The notes under the pieces: model-generated
Seen by the model: only the letters and a program-made list of their open reading frames with translations
The model's database searches: none
What the model was told of the DNA's origin: nothing
In this document: one piece after another, positions 18,928 to 27,505 of the stretch
Position numbering within the stretch: position 1 is the stretch's first letter
Layout of the letters: each line of letters starts with the position of its first letter
Program-made: the position numbers and the translations under genes
From: Siminovitchia thermophila
GTDB lineage: Bacteria; Bacillota; Bacilli; Bacillales; Bacillaceae_C
Assembly (NCBI RefSeq): GCF_016909185.1
Contig: NZ_JAFBFH010000039.1
Coordinates: 1-44,744, forward strand
Length of the DNA: 44,744 nt
Reading direction: 5' to 3'

Positions 18928-20019
18928 GTGATAAATGTTAATCCTTCTCCTGATACAAACAGTGAAAAAAGAAATTTCTTCCTTGCTTATAACGGGTATT
19001 GCTTTCTTTTTGGGTTGTTGGTTCATCTCTATAGTATTCCCAATATCTTTTTTGTGTATATAAATGATACATCGCGTTTATTCGCCATTTTACTGTGGGG
19101 GAGTCATTTGGTTGTGAGTGTCATTCCTGCATATGTGTACGATCGTTTTCAAGAACAGACTCGATTGGGAACTTATTCGATTGTATTCACTGGGTGCTTA
19201 TGGTCAATGGTGGCGATTAATTTATATGGAATACAGGCGCTGGTGGATCAACCATTTTACCAAGAGCTTTATATTAATCTTCTATGGATTCAATTGTTGT
19301 TTATTTTATTTTCATGGATCAAGTGGATCCCGGTTCGTACACGAGAAAGGATAGCTCGTATCGTAACCATTATCCTTGGTGCTTTTTTTATGTTTCATTT
19401 ATTGGGGATTTTTGCTTCCACCAAAGGTATGGGTATTTATGCATTTTTGTTCGGTAAAGAGGTAGCGGTAGCTCTCACATGGCCAGGCATTGCCCTTTTT
19501 TTCTCTGGATTTTGGACACGTTTGATTATGGGGGCGGGCATAGATTTAGACATTACGCCAGAAGAGCGGGCCAGAAGGATGGCAGAAGAGAAAGCACGCG
19601 AAGAGGCGTCAATACGAAAAGTATCGGAAGAAATGCTGTCAAGTGGACGTTACTTAGAGTATGGAGAGTTGGATTATTACATTACAGAGGGAATAAGCAA
19701 CTATCGGGAAAAGGGATCGAAGACGTTTGAATATGTAGAGTTTTTATATGTAGAGAATGGTGTTCGTTATTTTAATCGCTTGAATTGGACTCCGCCAAAA
19801 GAAATGATTTTGTACAAAGAGAACGGGCAATGGTACTGTCAGACAACAGGGCAAGAACGTGAACGAGTGTTGTTGCCAGAGCATTTAGAAGAGGAAAAGG
19901 ACGAACTTGAAATCGATAAACGTGAGTATTTGGAACAAGCAATTGAATACAGACGTATAGTCCCCTACTTTGTAGAGATTCCGAGTGACATTGATGAGTC
20001 CGAGATTGACAGGGAATGA
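18928..20019 (+). CDS. multi-pass membrane protein, putative LXG immunity protein 1 (type A)
   Basis: A 363-residue protein. The first ~200 residues form about six hydrophobic helices (for example FLFGLLVHLYSIPNIFFVYI, INLLWIQLLFILFSWI and IVTIILGAFFMFHLLGIFAS). A soluble acidic C-terminal part starts near EERARRMAEEKAREE. The GTG at 18928 has GAGGTG (18915-18920) upstream. I do not recognise the family. Its place just after a putative membrane-active LXG toxin, its membrane topology and its tandem duplication make immunity the best inference. Residues from about 91 onward are nearly identical to those of copies 2 and 3; the first 90 define type A (MINVNPS). Confidence 0.7.
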   Translation: MINVNPSPDTNSEKRNFFLAYNGYCFLFGLLVHLYSIPNIFFVYINDTSRLFAILLWGSHLVVSVIPAYVYDRFQEQTRLGTYSIVFTGCLWSMVAINLYGIQALVDQPFYQELYINLLWIQLLFILFSWIKWIPVRTRERIARIVTIILGAFFMFHLLGIFASTKGMGIYAFLFGKEVAVALTWPGIALFFSGFWTRLIMGAGIDLDITPEERARRMAEEKAREEASIRKVSEEMLSSGRYLEYGELDYYITEGISNYREKGSKTFEYVEFLYVENGVRYFNRLNWTPPKEMILYKENGQWYCQTTGQERERVLLPEHLEEEKDELEIDKREYLEQAIEYRRIVPYFVEIPSDIDESEIDRE

Positions 20020-20035
20020 ATAAACTTTTCAAAGC

Positions 20036-20347
20036 TGGCTTCTAAAATATGAAACATCCAAAAGGGAATTATATTGTTCGACGTTAGGGATATATGCCTA
20101 GCAATCTTCCAAAAGAAATAGCGGGATTAAGGAATCTGCCTAATGTAGGAGTTGGAGGTCTGTTGAACAGAGCTTCAGGTCCAACGGTGATTTATAAAAA
20201 TGGACAGCGGTTTGTAAATTACGTCAGGCGTGGAGATGGTATTAGAGGGAATTTTATAAACTTAGTGATTTTGGAAGTGAGGTCAAAGAAGGAGCGAATA
20301 ATTTACTATGAAGCGGTGCCAAAGCTCTTGGAAGCCTGTTTGGTTAA
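20036..20347 (+). pseudogene. LXG toxin 3' remnant 1 (middle and tail, internal deletion)
   Basis: Aligns with the LXG gene from TGGCTTCTAAAATA (parent near 17961) to the toxin stop codon. It carries a 10-bp deletion, a TAT-to-TAG change after KYIVRR, and a large internal deletion joining INL directly to the SDFGNEV region. It cannot encode a functional toxin tail. It separates immunity-like genes 1 and 2. Confidence 0.88.
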
Positions 20348-20427
20348 TGTAGGTGATGGGGGGATCTCCACTTGCCTATATTTACTATTTTTTAAATTGT
20401 GTTGAAATCGAGGATTGAGGTGTGGCT

Positions 20428-21519
20428 GTGAGAAACATCGATTCTTTTTATGATAGATGTGAGGAGAAGGAAAGTTACCGGTCAATTTTAATCAATTATC
20501 TCTTGGGTGGGGTGTTTGTTTATCTCTATAGTATTCCCAATATCTTTTTTGTGTATATAAATGGTACATCGCGTTTGTTTGCGGTTTTACTCTGTTTAAG
20601 TTATTTTGTGATGAGCGCAGTTGCTGCATATATTGTTTACCGCTTTCCAAGTTATGAGCGACTCGAGACAAACCTGCTTTTTTTCATGGTTTGCTTATGG
20701 TCAATGGTGGCGATTAATTTATATGGAATACAGGCGCTGGTGGATCAACCATTTTACCAAGAGCTTTATATTAATCTTCTATGGATTCAATTGTTGTTTA
20801 TTTTATTTTCATGGATCAAGTGGATCCCGGTTCGTACACGAGAAAGGATAGCTCGTATCGTAACCATTATCCTTGGCGCTTTTTTTATGTTTCATTTGTT
20901 GGGGATTTTTGCTTCCACTAAAGGTATGGGTATTTATGTATTTTTGTTCGGTAAAGAGGTAGCGGTAGCTCTTATATGGCCAGGCATTGCCCTTTTTTTC
21001 TCTGGATTTTGGACACGTTTGATTATGGGGGCGGGCATAGACTTAGACATTACGCCAGAAGAGCGGGCCAGAAGGATGGCAGAAGAGAAAGCACGCGAAG
21101 AGGCGCAGAAAAGAAAACCATCGGAAGAAATGCTGTCAAGTGGACGTTACTTGGAATATGGAGAGTTGGACTATTATATTACAGAGGGAATAAGCAACTA
21201 TCGGGAAAAGGGATCGAAGACGTTTGAATATGTAGAGTTTTTATATGTAGAGAATGGTGTTCGTTATTTTAATCGCTTGGATTGGACTCCGACAAAAGAA
21301 ATGATTTTGTACAAAGAGAACGGGCAATGGTACTGTCAGACAACAGGACAAGAACGTGAACGAGTGCTGTTGCCAGAGCATTTAGAAGAGGAAAAGGACG
21401 AATTTGAAATCGATAAACGTGAGTATTTGGAACAGGCGATTGAATACAGACGTATAGTCCCGTACTTTGTAGAGATTCCGAGTGATATTGATGAGTCCAA
21501 GATTGACAGGGATGAATAA
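20428..21519 (+). CDS. multi-pass membrane protein, putative LXG immunity protein 2 (type B)
   Basis: A 363-residue paralogue of the gene at 18928. The first ~90 residues are type B (RNIDSFYDRCEEKESYRSIL) and clearly differ from type A, although the LYSIPNIFFVYIN core is shared. From LWSMVAINLYGIQ to the end it is almost identical at the DNA level to copies 1 and 3. The GTG at 20428 is preferred over the GTG at 20422 because the GAGG at 20417-20420 is properly spaced only to the former. A small sequence change (AQKRKPSEE instead of ASIRKVSEE) marks the soluble part. Confidence 0.7.
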   Translation: MRNIDSFYDRCEEKESYRSILINYLLGGVFVYLYSIPNIFFVYINGTSRLFAVLLCLSYFVMSAVAAYIVYRFPSYERLETNLLFFMVCLWSMVAINLYGIQALVDQPFYQELYINLLWIQLLFILFSWIKWIPVRTRERIARIVTIILGAFFMFHLLGIFASTKGMGIYVFLFGKEVAVALIWPGIALFFSGFWTRLIMGAGIDLDITPEERARRMAEEKAREEAQKRKPSEEMLSSGRYLEYGELDYYITEGISNYREKGSKTFEYVEFLYVENGVRYFNRLDWTPTKEMILYKENGQWYCQTTGQERERVLLPEHLEEEKDEFEIDKREYLEQAIEYRRIVPYFVEIPSDIDESKIDRDE

Positions 21520-21577
21520 AATATATTTTTGAAAAAGTTGTCAACTGTTGCAGAGAATATTTGGGTCCGATAAAAAA

Positions 21578-21768
21578 CGGCTTTAGGAGAGCCTGTACGG
21601 CAAGTTGGAGAGAAAATTGGAGTAGCAGCTAAAAAAGGTTGGAAGGCTGCAGGGGATACAGGAAAAGCTGCTTGGAATGCCGCAAGTGATTTTGGAAATG
21701 AGGTCAAAGAAGGAGCGAAGAATTTACTATCAAGCGGCGCCAAAGCTCTTGGAAGCCTGTTTGGTTAA
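21578..21768 (+). pseudogene. LXG toxin tail remnant 2
   Basis: Encodes the last ~61 residues of the LXG effector in frame (LGEPVRQVGEKIGVAAKKGW through SSGAKALGSLFG and the stop). It has no start codon: ACG stands where the next tail copy has ATG. It begins at the same point of the toxin as the copy at 22988, just after the glycine zipper. An unrelated longer frame through this stretch in another phase is a shadow. Confidence 0.88.
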
Positions 21769-21826
21769 TGTAGGTGATGGGGAATATTCCTTTCCTCATA
21801 ATTTTTGTGGAATTGAGGTGCAAATG

Positions 21827-22921
21827 ATGGTAAATGTTAACCCTTCTACTCATACATACGAAAAAAAGGAAAGCTTTCTCTTTATTTATAGTGGGTATCA
21901 TTTTTTTTTCGGGTTGTTGGTTCATCTCTATAGTATTCCCAATATCTTCTTTGTGTATATAAATGATGCATCGCGTCTATTCGCCATTTTGCTGTGGGGA
22001 AGTTATTTGATTGTGAGTGTCATTTCTGCATATGTCGATTATCGCTTTCTAGATAATAATCGACTGTCAACTTATTCGTTTGTATTCACTGCAGGCTTAT
22101 GGTCAATGGTGGCGATTAATTTATATGGAATACAGGCGCTGGTGGATCAACCATTTTACCAGGAGCTTTATATTAATCTTCTATGGATTCAATTGTTGTT
22201 TATTTTATTTTCATGGATCAAGTGGATCCCGGTTCGTACACGAGAAAGGATAGCTCGTATCGTAACCATTATCCTTGGCGCTTTTTTTATGTTTCATTTG
22301 TTGGGGATTTTTGCTTCCACTAAAGGTATGGGTATTTATGTATTTTTGTTCGGTAAAGAGGTAGCGGTAGCTCTCACATGGCCAGGCATTGCCCTTTTTT
22401 TCTCTGGATTTTGGACACGTTTGATTATGGGGGCGGGCATAGACTTAGACATTACGCCAGAAGAGCGGGCCAGAAGGATAGCAGAAGAGAAAGCACGCGA
22501 AGAGGCGTCAATACGAAAAGTATCGGAGGAAATGCTGTCAAGTGGACGTTACTTGGAGTATGGAGAGTTGGATTATTACATTACAGAGGGAATAAGCAAC
22601 TATCGGGAAAAGGGATCGAAGACGTTTGAATATGTAGAGTTTTTATATGTAGAGAATGGTGTCCGTTATTTTAATCGCTTGAATTGGACTCCGCCAAAAG
22701 AAATGATTTTGTACAAAGAGAACGGGCAATGGTACTGTCAGACAACAGGGCAAGAACGTGAACGAGTGTTGTTGCCAGAGCATTTAGAAGAGGAAAAGGA
22801 CGAATTTGAAATCGATAAACGTGAATATTTGGAACAAGCAATTGAATACAGACGTATAGTCCCCTACTTTGTAGAGATTCCGAGTGACATTGATGAGTCC
22901 GAGATTGACAGGGGTGGATAA
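21827..22921 (+). CDS. multi-pass membrane protein, putative LXG immunity protein 3 (type A)
   Basis: A 364-residue type A paralogue (MVNVNPSTHTYEKKESFLF). The ATG at 21827 aligns with the copy 1 start and has TTGAGGTG upstream. An upstream in-frame extension to 21677 runs through the toxin-tail remnant in the wrong phase and is not real. Its N-terminal ~90 residues resemble copy 1 but with many substitutions, while the rest is nearly identical to copies 1 and 2. It has the same six-helix plus soluble-domain layout. Confidence 0.7.
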   Translation: MVNVNPSTHTYEKKESFLFIYSGYHFFFGLLVHLYSIPNIFFVYINDASRLFAILLWGSYLIVSVISAYVDYRFLDNNRLSTYSFVFTAGLWSMVAINLYGIQALVDQPFYQELYINLLWIQLLFILFSWIKWIPVRTRERIARIVTIILGAFFMFHLLGIFASTKGMGIYVFLFGKEVAVALTWPGIALFFSGFWTRLIMGAGIDLDITPEERARRIAEEKAREEASIRKVSEEMLSSGRYLEYGELDYYITEGISNYREKGSKTFEYVEFLYVENGVRYFNRLNWTPPKEMILYKENGQWYCQTTGQERERVLLPEHLEEEKDEFEIDKREYLEQAIEYRRIVPYFVEIPSDIDESEIDRGG

Positions 22922-22987
22922 AATTGTATTTTTATATTTTTGCAAAAGCTGTTAGCTGTTGTAGAGAATGTTTTAGTCCGATAAAAA

Positions 22988-23179
22988 ATGGCTTTAGGAG
23001 AGCCTGTACGGCAAGTTGGAGAGAAAATTGGAGTTGCAGCTAAAAAAGGTTGGAAGGGTGCAGGGGATACAGGAAAAGCTGCTTGGAATGCCGCAAGTGA
23101 TTTTGGAAATGAGGTCAAAGAAGGAGCGAAGAATTTACTATCAAGCGGCGCCAAAGCTCTTGGAAGCCTGTTTGGTTAA
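22988..23179 (+). CDS. orphan LXG toxin tail with its own ATG
   Basis: A 63-codon frame starting MALGEPVRQVGEKIGVAAKK and ending with the toxin terminus SSGAKALGSLFG. It is nearly identical to the last 60 residues of the LXG effector. It lacks the LXG domain and glycine zipper, so it could not be a secreted toxin. It may be a recombination donor or an expressed fragment. No good ribosome binding site precedes the ATG, so expression is doubtful. Confidence 0.6.
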   Translation: MALGEPVRQVGEKIGVAAKKGWKGAGDTGKAAWNAASDFGNEVKEGAKNLLSSGAKALGSLFG

Positions 23180-23230
23180 TGTAGGCGATAGGGGGATATC
23201 CACTTTGAAATCGTGGATTGAGGTGTGGCT

Positions 23231-23434
23231 GTGAGAAACATCGAATCTTTTCCTGATCAAAGTGAGGAGAAGGAAAGTTACCGATCAATTTTAATCAATT
23301 ATCTCTTGGGTGGGCTGTTTGTTCATCTTTACAGTATTCCAAATATCTTTTTTGTATACATAAACGATACTAGGCGCTTGTTTGCAATTGTTCTTTACGT
23401 GAGTTATCTCATTTTGTATTGGTTTCGTATCTGA
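23231..23434 (+). pseudogene. truncated type B immunity-like gene (copy 4)
   Basis: 67 codons from GTG 23231 (TTGAGGTG upstream) encode a type B N-terminus, RNIESFPDQSEEKESYRSIL, with LYSIPNIFFVYINDT. Similarity is lost at LYWFRI and a stop follows. About 300 residues are missing. It ends the array; the next sequence is a hairpin and an unrelated pab operon. Confidence 0.85.
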
Positions 23435-23448
23435 TATAATTAATTTCA

Positions 23449-23545
23449 GCCATTGCCAACATCTCCTATATACCTCTCGTGAACGTAATGCCCGAACAAC
23501 AGGAGTGTATGTATTTTTTCGGATGTTGGCAAGTGGCTTTTTTAT
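23449..23545 (+). terminator. long-stem hairpin with T-run at the end of the immunity array
   Basis: GCCATTGCCAACATC (23449-23463) pairs with GATGTTGGCAAGTGGC (23522-23537), with one bulged base, around a loop of about 58 bases. Six Ts follow. It may be a terminator for the array, a relic of a small mobile element, or a leader structure for the pab genes. The rest of the gap to 23697 shows only a possible TATAAT at 23607-23612. Confidence 0.55.
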
Positions 23546-23697
23546 ACATAAATTAGCTGCCGTTTCCTACATTTCTATCGAGCCATAAACAAGAAAACCT
23601 TGTTCATATAATATTTTTTAGTTATCCATTAGAACCTAGTTATAAGAATGAAACGTGTGAGGTAGAAGGCAAGGTATCAAAGGATGAAAGATAATAA

Positions 23698-24276
23698 ATG
23701 AAAACATTAATAATAGACAATTATGATTCCTTTACCAATAATATTGCGCAATATGTTTATAAAGTAACGAAGGTCTCTCCTGTAGTAATATATAACGATT
23801 ATCCTTTCCATAAAATTAATTTTTCAGAGTTTAAAAATATTATTTTGTCTCCCGGACCAGGAACTCCAGAAAAAGATAAAGATTTTGGTATATGTAAAAG
23901 GATCATTAACGAAGTGAATATTCCTATTTTAGGCATCTGCTTGGGTCACCAAGGTATTAATTATTGTTTAGGTGGAGAGGTCGGAAAGGCTCCTAAACCA
24001 GTACACGGTTATAGGGAGCTTATTCTCAATAGTGGCGAAAATATATTTAAAGGCTTACCAAATAGTTTTTTCGCAGTTAGATACCATTCTTTGATCTGTA
24101 CTAAACTCGCTCCTTCACTTAAAGTAACTGCTTACACTCAAGATGGTTTGATAATGGGAATTTCACACAAAGAGTTGCCTATTTATGGCGTGCAATTTCA
24201 CCCTGAGTCATTTGATTCAGAGTTTGGGGTTGAATTAATTAGAAATTTTATAGAAATTTCTATGGGAGGCAATTAA
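23698..24276 (+). CDS. pabA: glutamine amidotransferase, aminodeoxychorismate synthase component II type
   Basis: A 192-residue class I glutamine amidotransferase of the PabA/TrpG group, which releases ammonia from glutamine for the partner synthase. It begins MKTLIIDNYDSFTNNIAQYV and has the oxyanion motif LSPGPGTPE, the nucleophile cysteine in GICLGHQ, and the catalytic His-Glu in FHPESFDSE. The adjacent pabB favours PabA over TrpG. The gene is markedly AT-rich compared with the ribosomal genes, consistent with transfer. An AAAGGATG site lies upstream of the ATG. Confidence 0.88.
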   Translation: MKTLIIDNYDSFTNNIAQYVYKVTKVSPVVIYNDYPFHKINFSEFKNIILSPGPGTPEKDKDFGICKRIINEVNIPILGICLGHQGINYCLGGEVGKAPKPVHGYRELILNSGENIFKGLPNSFFAVRYHSLICTKLAPSLKVTAYTQDGLIMGISHKELPIYGVQFHPESFDSEFGVELIRNFIEISMGGN

Positions 24277-25743
24277 ATGTACGAGATTTTGCTTAAAGAA
24301 AAGTTAGAGTGTGTAGGATGTCCAATGAGTGTGACTCCAAAGAATGTTGAAAAAGATATAGACTTCTCTACTATTGAAGTATATGAGAGTTTGTTTTATG
24401 GTTCAAAAGATAGTTTTTGGTTAGATGGAGAGTTATCAAGTGAGTTCGGCAGTAGGTTTTCGGTTATGGGAAATTGTGATCGAGATTCTGCCATTTCCTT
24501 CATTTATTATGTGGAAGATTCAAGGTTGGATATAACTGGCCCTAAAGGACAAGAGTCAATTTATGGAGATTTTTACGAAATGATGGATTGTATATTTTCT
24601 TTAATAGACAATGAAAACTCCAAAGATGTTCTTCACCCGTTTAAAGGAGGGGTCGTTGGCTATTTAGGATATGAATTAAAAGCCCTTAGAGGGGTACCAA
24701 ATAAACATACATCAGATATGCCGGATGCTGTTCTTTATTTACCTAAAAATATCTTAGTGTTTGATCATAAAGATCAGAAGAGTTATGTGTGTAACTTTTG
24801 GGGTGAAACTTTAAATGTAACAGAAAGTATGCTTAATAAGAGCGAAAAGGATATACAAAAAAGAACACCAGAACACTTAATACCCCCAACGGAAGATGAG
24901 ATTGATTTAGAAATTTCACGTGATGATTATAAAGAAAAGATTAAATTATGTAAAAAATACATTGCTGAAGGTGAATCCTACGAAATATGTTTAACGAATC
25001 GCGCGTCTATGCCTTATAGCTTTGATCCATTATTGCTTTACAAAGAAATGAGATTTTTGAGCCCAGTGAGATATAGCGCTTTTTTCAATACTGAAGATTT
25101 TTCAATATTAAGCTCTTCTCCAGAAATGTTTATAAGTATTGATGAACGTGGAAAAATGGTATCTAAACCAATTAAGGGAACTAGAGCAAGAGGCATTACT
25201 GAAAAACAAGATAGTTTGGAGAAAGAAAGTTTAATGAACTCCTCAAAGGATAGAGCGGAGAATTTAATGATTGTCGACTTAGTCAGGCATGATTTTAATG
25301 AAGTTTGCTATCCTGATACAGTGAGAGTACCAGAAGCTTTTGTTGTAGAAACATATTCATCTGTACACCAGTTAGTTTCTACAGTCGTTGGAGAATTAAA
25401 TTGGGAAAATGGCATTTTTAAATCTATAGGAAAATGCTTTCCGGGAGGCTCAATGACTGGAGCTCCGAAACTTCGAACCATGAGCATAATAGATGAACTT
25501 GAAGAGTCGCATAGAGGTGTATATTCAGGATCTATAGGTTGGGTTGGCTTTAACGGTTATACCGATTTAAGTATTGTCATTAGAACGATAGTCATTAAAG
25601 ATCAAGTCGCAACTTTTGGAATAGGAGGGGCTATTGTAGAAGCATCAGATCTTGAAGATGAGTTTCGCGAAACATTAATTAAAGCTTGTGTTCCGTTTCA
25701 AAGTATAAGGAGAGTTCAAAATTTGATTAAAAAGTCGGTTTAG
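24277..25743 (+). CDS. pabB: aminodeoxychorismate synthase component I
   Basis: A 488-residue chorismate-binding enzyme that aminates chorismate to 4-amino-4-deoxychorismate using ammonia from PabA. The catalytic motif is PIKGTRARG: the lysine typical of PabB replaces the alanine of anthranilate synthase. Other family motifs are SSSPEMFI, ENLMIVDLVRHD and FPGGSMTGAPK. Its ATG directly follows the pabA stop, so they are coupled. No pabC lyase or folate gene is adjacent, so the product may feed folate through a lyase elsewhere or another pathway. AT-rich like pabA. Confidence 0.88.
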   Translation: MYEILLKEKLECVGCPMSVTPKNVEKDIDFSTIEVYESLFYGSKDSFWLDGELSSEFGSRFSVMGNCDRDSAISFIYYVEDSRLDITGPKGQESIYGDFYEMMDCIFSLIDNENSKDVLHPFKGGVVGYLGYELKALRGVPNKHTSDMPDAVLYLPKNILVFDHKDQKSYVCNFWGETLNVTESMLNKSEKDIQKRTPEHLIPPTEDEIDLEISRDDYKEKIKLCKKYIAEGESYEICLTNRASMPYSFDPLLLYKEMRFLSPVRYSAFFNTEDFSILSSSPEMFISIDERGKMVSKPIKGTRARGITEKQDSLEKESLMNSSKDRAENLMIVDLVRHDFNEVCYPDTVRVPEAFVVETYSSVHQLVSTVVGELNWENGIFKSIGKCFPGGSMTGAPKLRTMSIIDELEESHRGVYSGSIGWVGFNGYTDLSIVIRTIVIKDQVATFGIGGAIVEASDLEDEFRETLIKACVPFQSIRRVQNLIKKSV

Positions 25744-25862
25744 ATCAGGATTACTAATGAAGTTTGGAATCATCAAAACGTTTCCACTATCTATAGTCAT
25801 ATAGGTATTCGTATAATGATGCTCTATGTGGGAGTAACCTTACTAGAAGATGGATAGAGGGT

Positions 25863-26192
25863 GTGCATAGTTTTGGTGTATATTTTCCAGCTAAATCAAA
25901 AGAAAAAGAGACAAGAACTAAGGGTTTTCACTATACGAATCCTGGGGGAGAAGCATTTTTTAAAGAAGTTGAAAGCGATGTTAATGTAAGGCTATCAAAG
26001 GAAACAATGTTAAAAGAATGTAGTTTGTTTTTTCATAAAACTTTTAGCGATATAAAAAGCTGTAAGAAGGCCATTCATAGTAGATTGACTAAAATAAACA
26101 AGATTCAGCAGGAATTGGTCACATTAATTCACCAAACAGACCCTTACATAAAAAAAACACAAGACCATCTATTTAGACAGGATTCAACGTGA
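25863..26192 (+). CDS. uncharacterised 109-residue protein or fragment
   Basis: A Lys-rich frame with no family that I recognise. It contains FHYTNPGGEAFFKEVESDVN and a helical second half. The start is uncertain: the frame is open upstream (RWIEGVHSFGV) without a clear ribosome binding site, so this may be the 3' fragment of a larger broken gene. It lies 119 bp after pabB on the same strand. No membrane segment or signal peptide is visible. Confidence 0.35.
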   Translation: MHSFGVYFPAKSKEKETRTKGFHYTNPGGEAFFKEVESDVNVRLSKETMLKECSLFFHKTFSDIKSCKKAIHSRLTKINKIQQELVTLIHQTDPYIKKTQDHLFRQDST

Positions 26193-26848
26193 AAGCGATC
26201 AAGATAATAGTTTAGAAGGCTATTTCCTAAATCATTTTGAATAGCCAATTTTGTGTGGCCATTCAAAGTTCACTTTCTAGTTCATGGTTAAGCAATGATC
26301 ATCCATATTTAGGGGATATGTTTCAAACGCTTAAATCAGATTGGAAGTCTCTACAAAAGCTTTGCCTCCTTGGAGGATGCACGAAGTGGCCGGAGCAAGC
26401 TTTTTGCTTTAAAATCTATCTGCACGATGGATTGAAAATTATTACACCTACACAATGCCATAGTGAACATACAAAGGTGTATTGGCTAACCGAGAAGTTA
26501 CGAGTGCGCCAAAAGGAAGCATCCAGAACAATAGGTGACGACACAAGGGATTGGTAGCCTCATGAACAGTAGTATTGCTTCTAATATGTAAAGAACTGGC
26601 AATCAGTTTCATTTCAGTGAATTGACAGTTTTTTTCAAAACAAGATACCATTTGATGTTTTTGTACTTATAAGGTACTAAGCACCCGTCGAAGGTAATTT
26701 ATATTGTTACTAATCTATTTATGATCCTCTATTAAGTGTTTCGGTTTACTTAATTTTTGCATTTTGGAAAGAGAGTCGTAAAACTGGTTATATAATGATA
26801 ATAGCCGCGGTCTACATACTAAGAGTTTAAATCATAGGAGGATAGGGG
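26193..26848. other. gene-poor decayed stretch with one terminator-like hairpin
   Basis: Frames here are short and show no recognisable family; a 106-codon plus-strand frame at 26237-26557 has no credible start or motif. AACTGGCAAT (26594-26603) pairs imperfectly with ATTGACAGTT (26621-26630), followed by a T-run, and looks like a terminator. The stretch ends at the IS3-family remnant. Confidence 0.4.
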
Positions 26849-27092
26849 CTTGAAAAAATCTGTCTTTTATAGAAATCCTTTCTTCGAAACCATCCCCTAA
26901 ATTATTAAAATACTTAAAAGCGAAAAGTATTATTTACATAAGTATGAGACATTTGAGGAGCTATCTAAAGCGGTGGATGAGTATATATATTTTTATAATC
27001 ATGATTAAACGTACTCATCCGTATAGAATATAGAATTAAAGCCGCTTACATCATTTTTATTATTTCACTGTCTACTTGACAGGGGGCAGTCA
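26849..27092 (+). mobile_element. IS3-family insertion sequence remnant (transposase 3' end)
   Basis: One frame, broken by a stop, reads NPFFETIP then ILKSEKYYLHKYETFEELSK and AVDEYIYFYNH. This is the typical C-terminal segment of IS3-group OrfB integrases around the last catalytic glutamate. It is followed by CTTGACAGGGGGCAGTC, which resembles a right-hand IS end. The 5' part of the element is missing, so it cannot transpose. Confidence 0.7.
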
Positions 27093-27287
27093 AAAGACTA
27101 GTGGGTGATTTGTATTCTTTTATGGTTTACTGTGTTAATCTCTATGTAATAGATAGGAATGCCTCAGTTAAGTTGAAATCAGCAAAGCTTTAAAGGAAGC
27201 ATTGGGCGTTACAGCAATATCTTCTGTTCCTTCTTTATGAAATAACTTTTCAATCATATAGGTAAATCGTTGCGCAATAATGGCTCT

Positions 27288-27505
27288 CACTAGTCAAACG
27301 AATCTTCCTGACGCCAAGTGGCACCAAAATTTTCACCATTCTTTCTATCTCTTCAAAATAAAGAAGCTCCTCTCTTAGCATAAATTTAAAATCTGTACCA
27401 AAAATCTCTTTAGGCAGCACTATGGATATCTACATTTACAGCGGGCAGTTACAGAAATCCTTAAATCGTGCAAGGGACGGCCTAATGGTCCGTTAGAACT
27501 TTCAT
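27288..27505 (-). pseudogene. moaA: moaA remnant (molybdenum cofactor biosynthesis radical SAM enzyme)
   Basis: Read on the minus strand from ATG 27505 (GGGAGGAGGT upstream) through at least two frameshifts, it gives HLGRPLHDLRISVTARCKC, then EIFGTDFKFMLREELLYFEE, then KILVPLGVRKIRLTSE. These match the N-terminal third of MoaA, but the radical-SAM cysteine motif is damaged (a cysteine and the following bases are altered) and the rest is missing. MoaA makes the precursor of the molybdopterin cofactor that NarG needs, which explains its place near the nar genes. It must be replaced by a copy elsewhere if NarG is active. Confidence 0.82.

Noticed and set aside
20094-20405. 103-codon frame between immunity genes 1 and 2
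   Set aside because: It is a chance frame through a toxin remnant that carries two deletions and a nonsense change.
21677-21826. Extended start of immunity gene 3
   Set aside because: The added residues are the toxin-tail remnant in the wrong frame; a good ribosome binding site precedes ATG 21827.
26237-26557. 106-codon plus-strand frame after pabB
   Set aside because: No start signal or protein-like motif, and the surrounding DNA is decayed.
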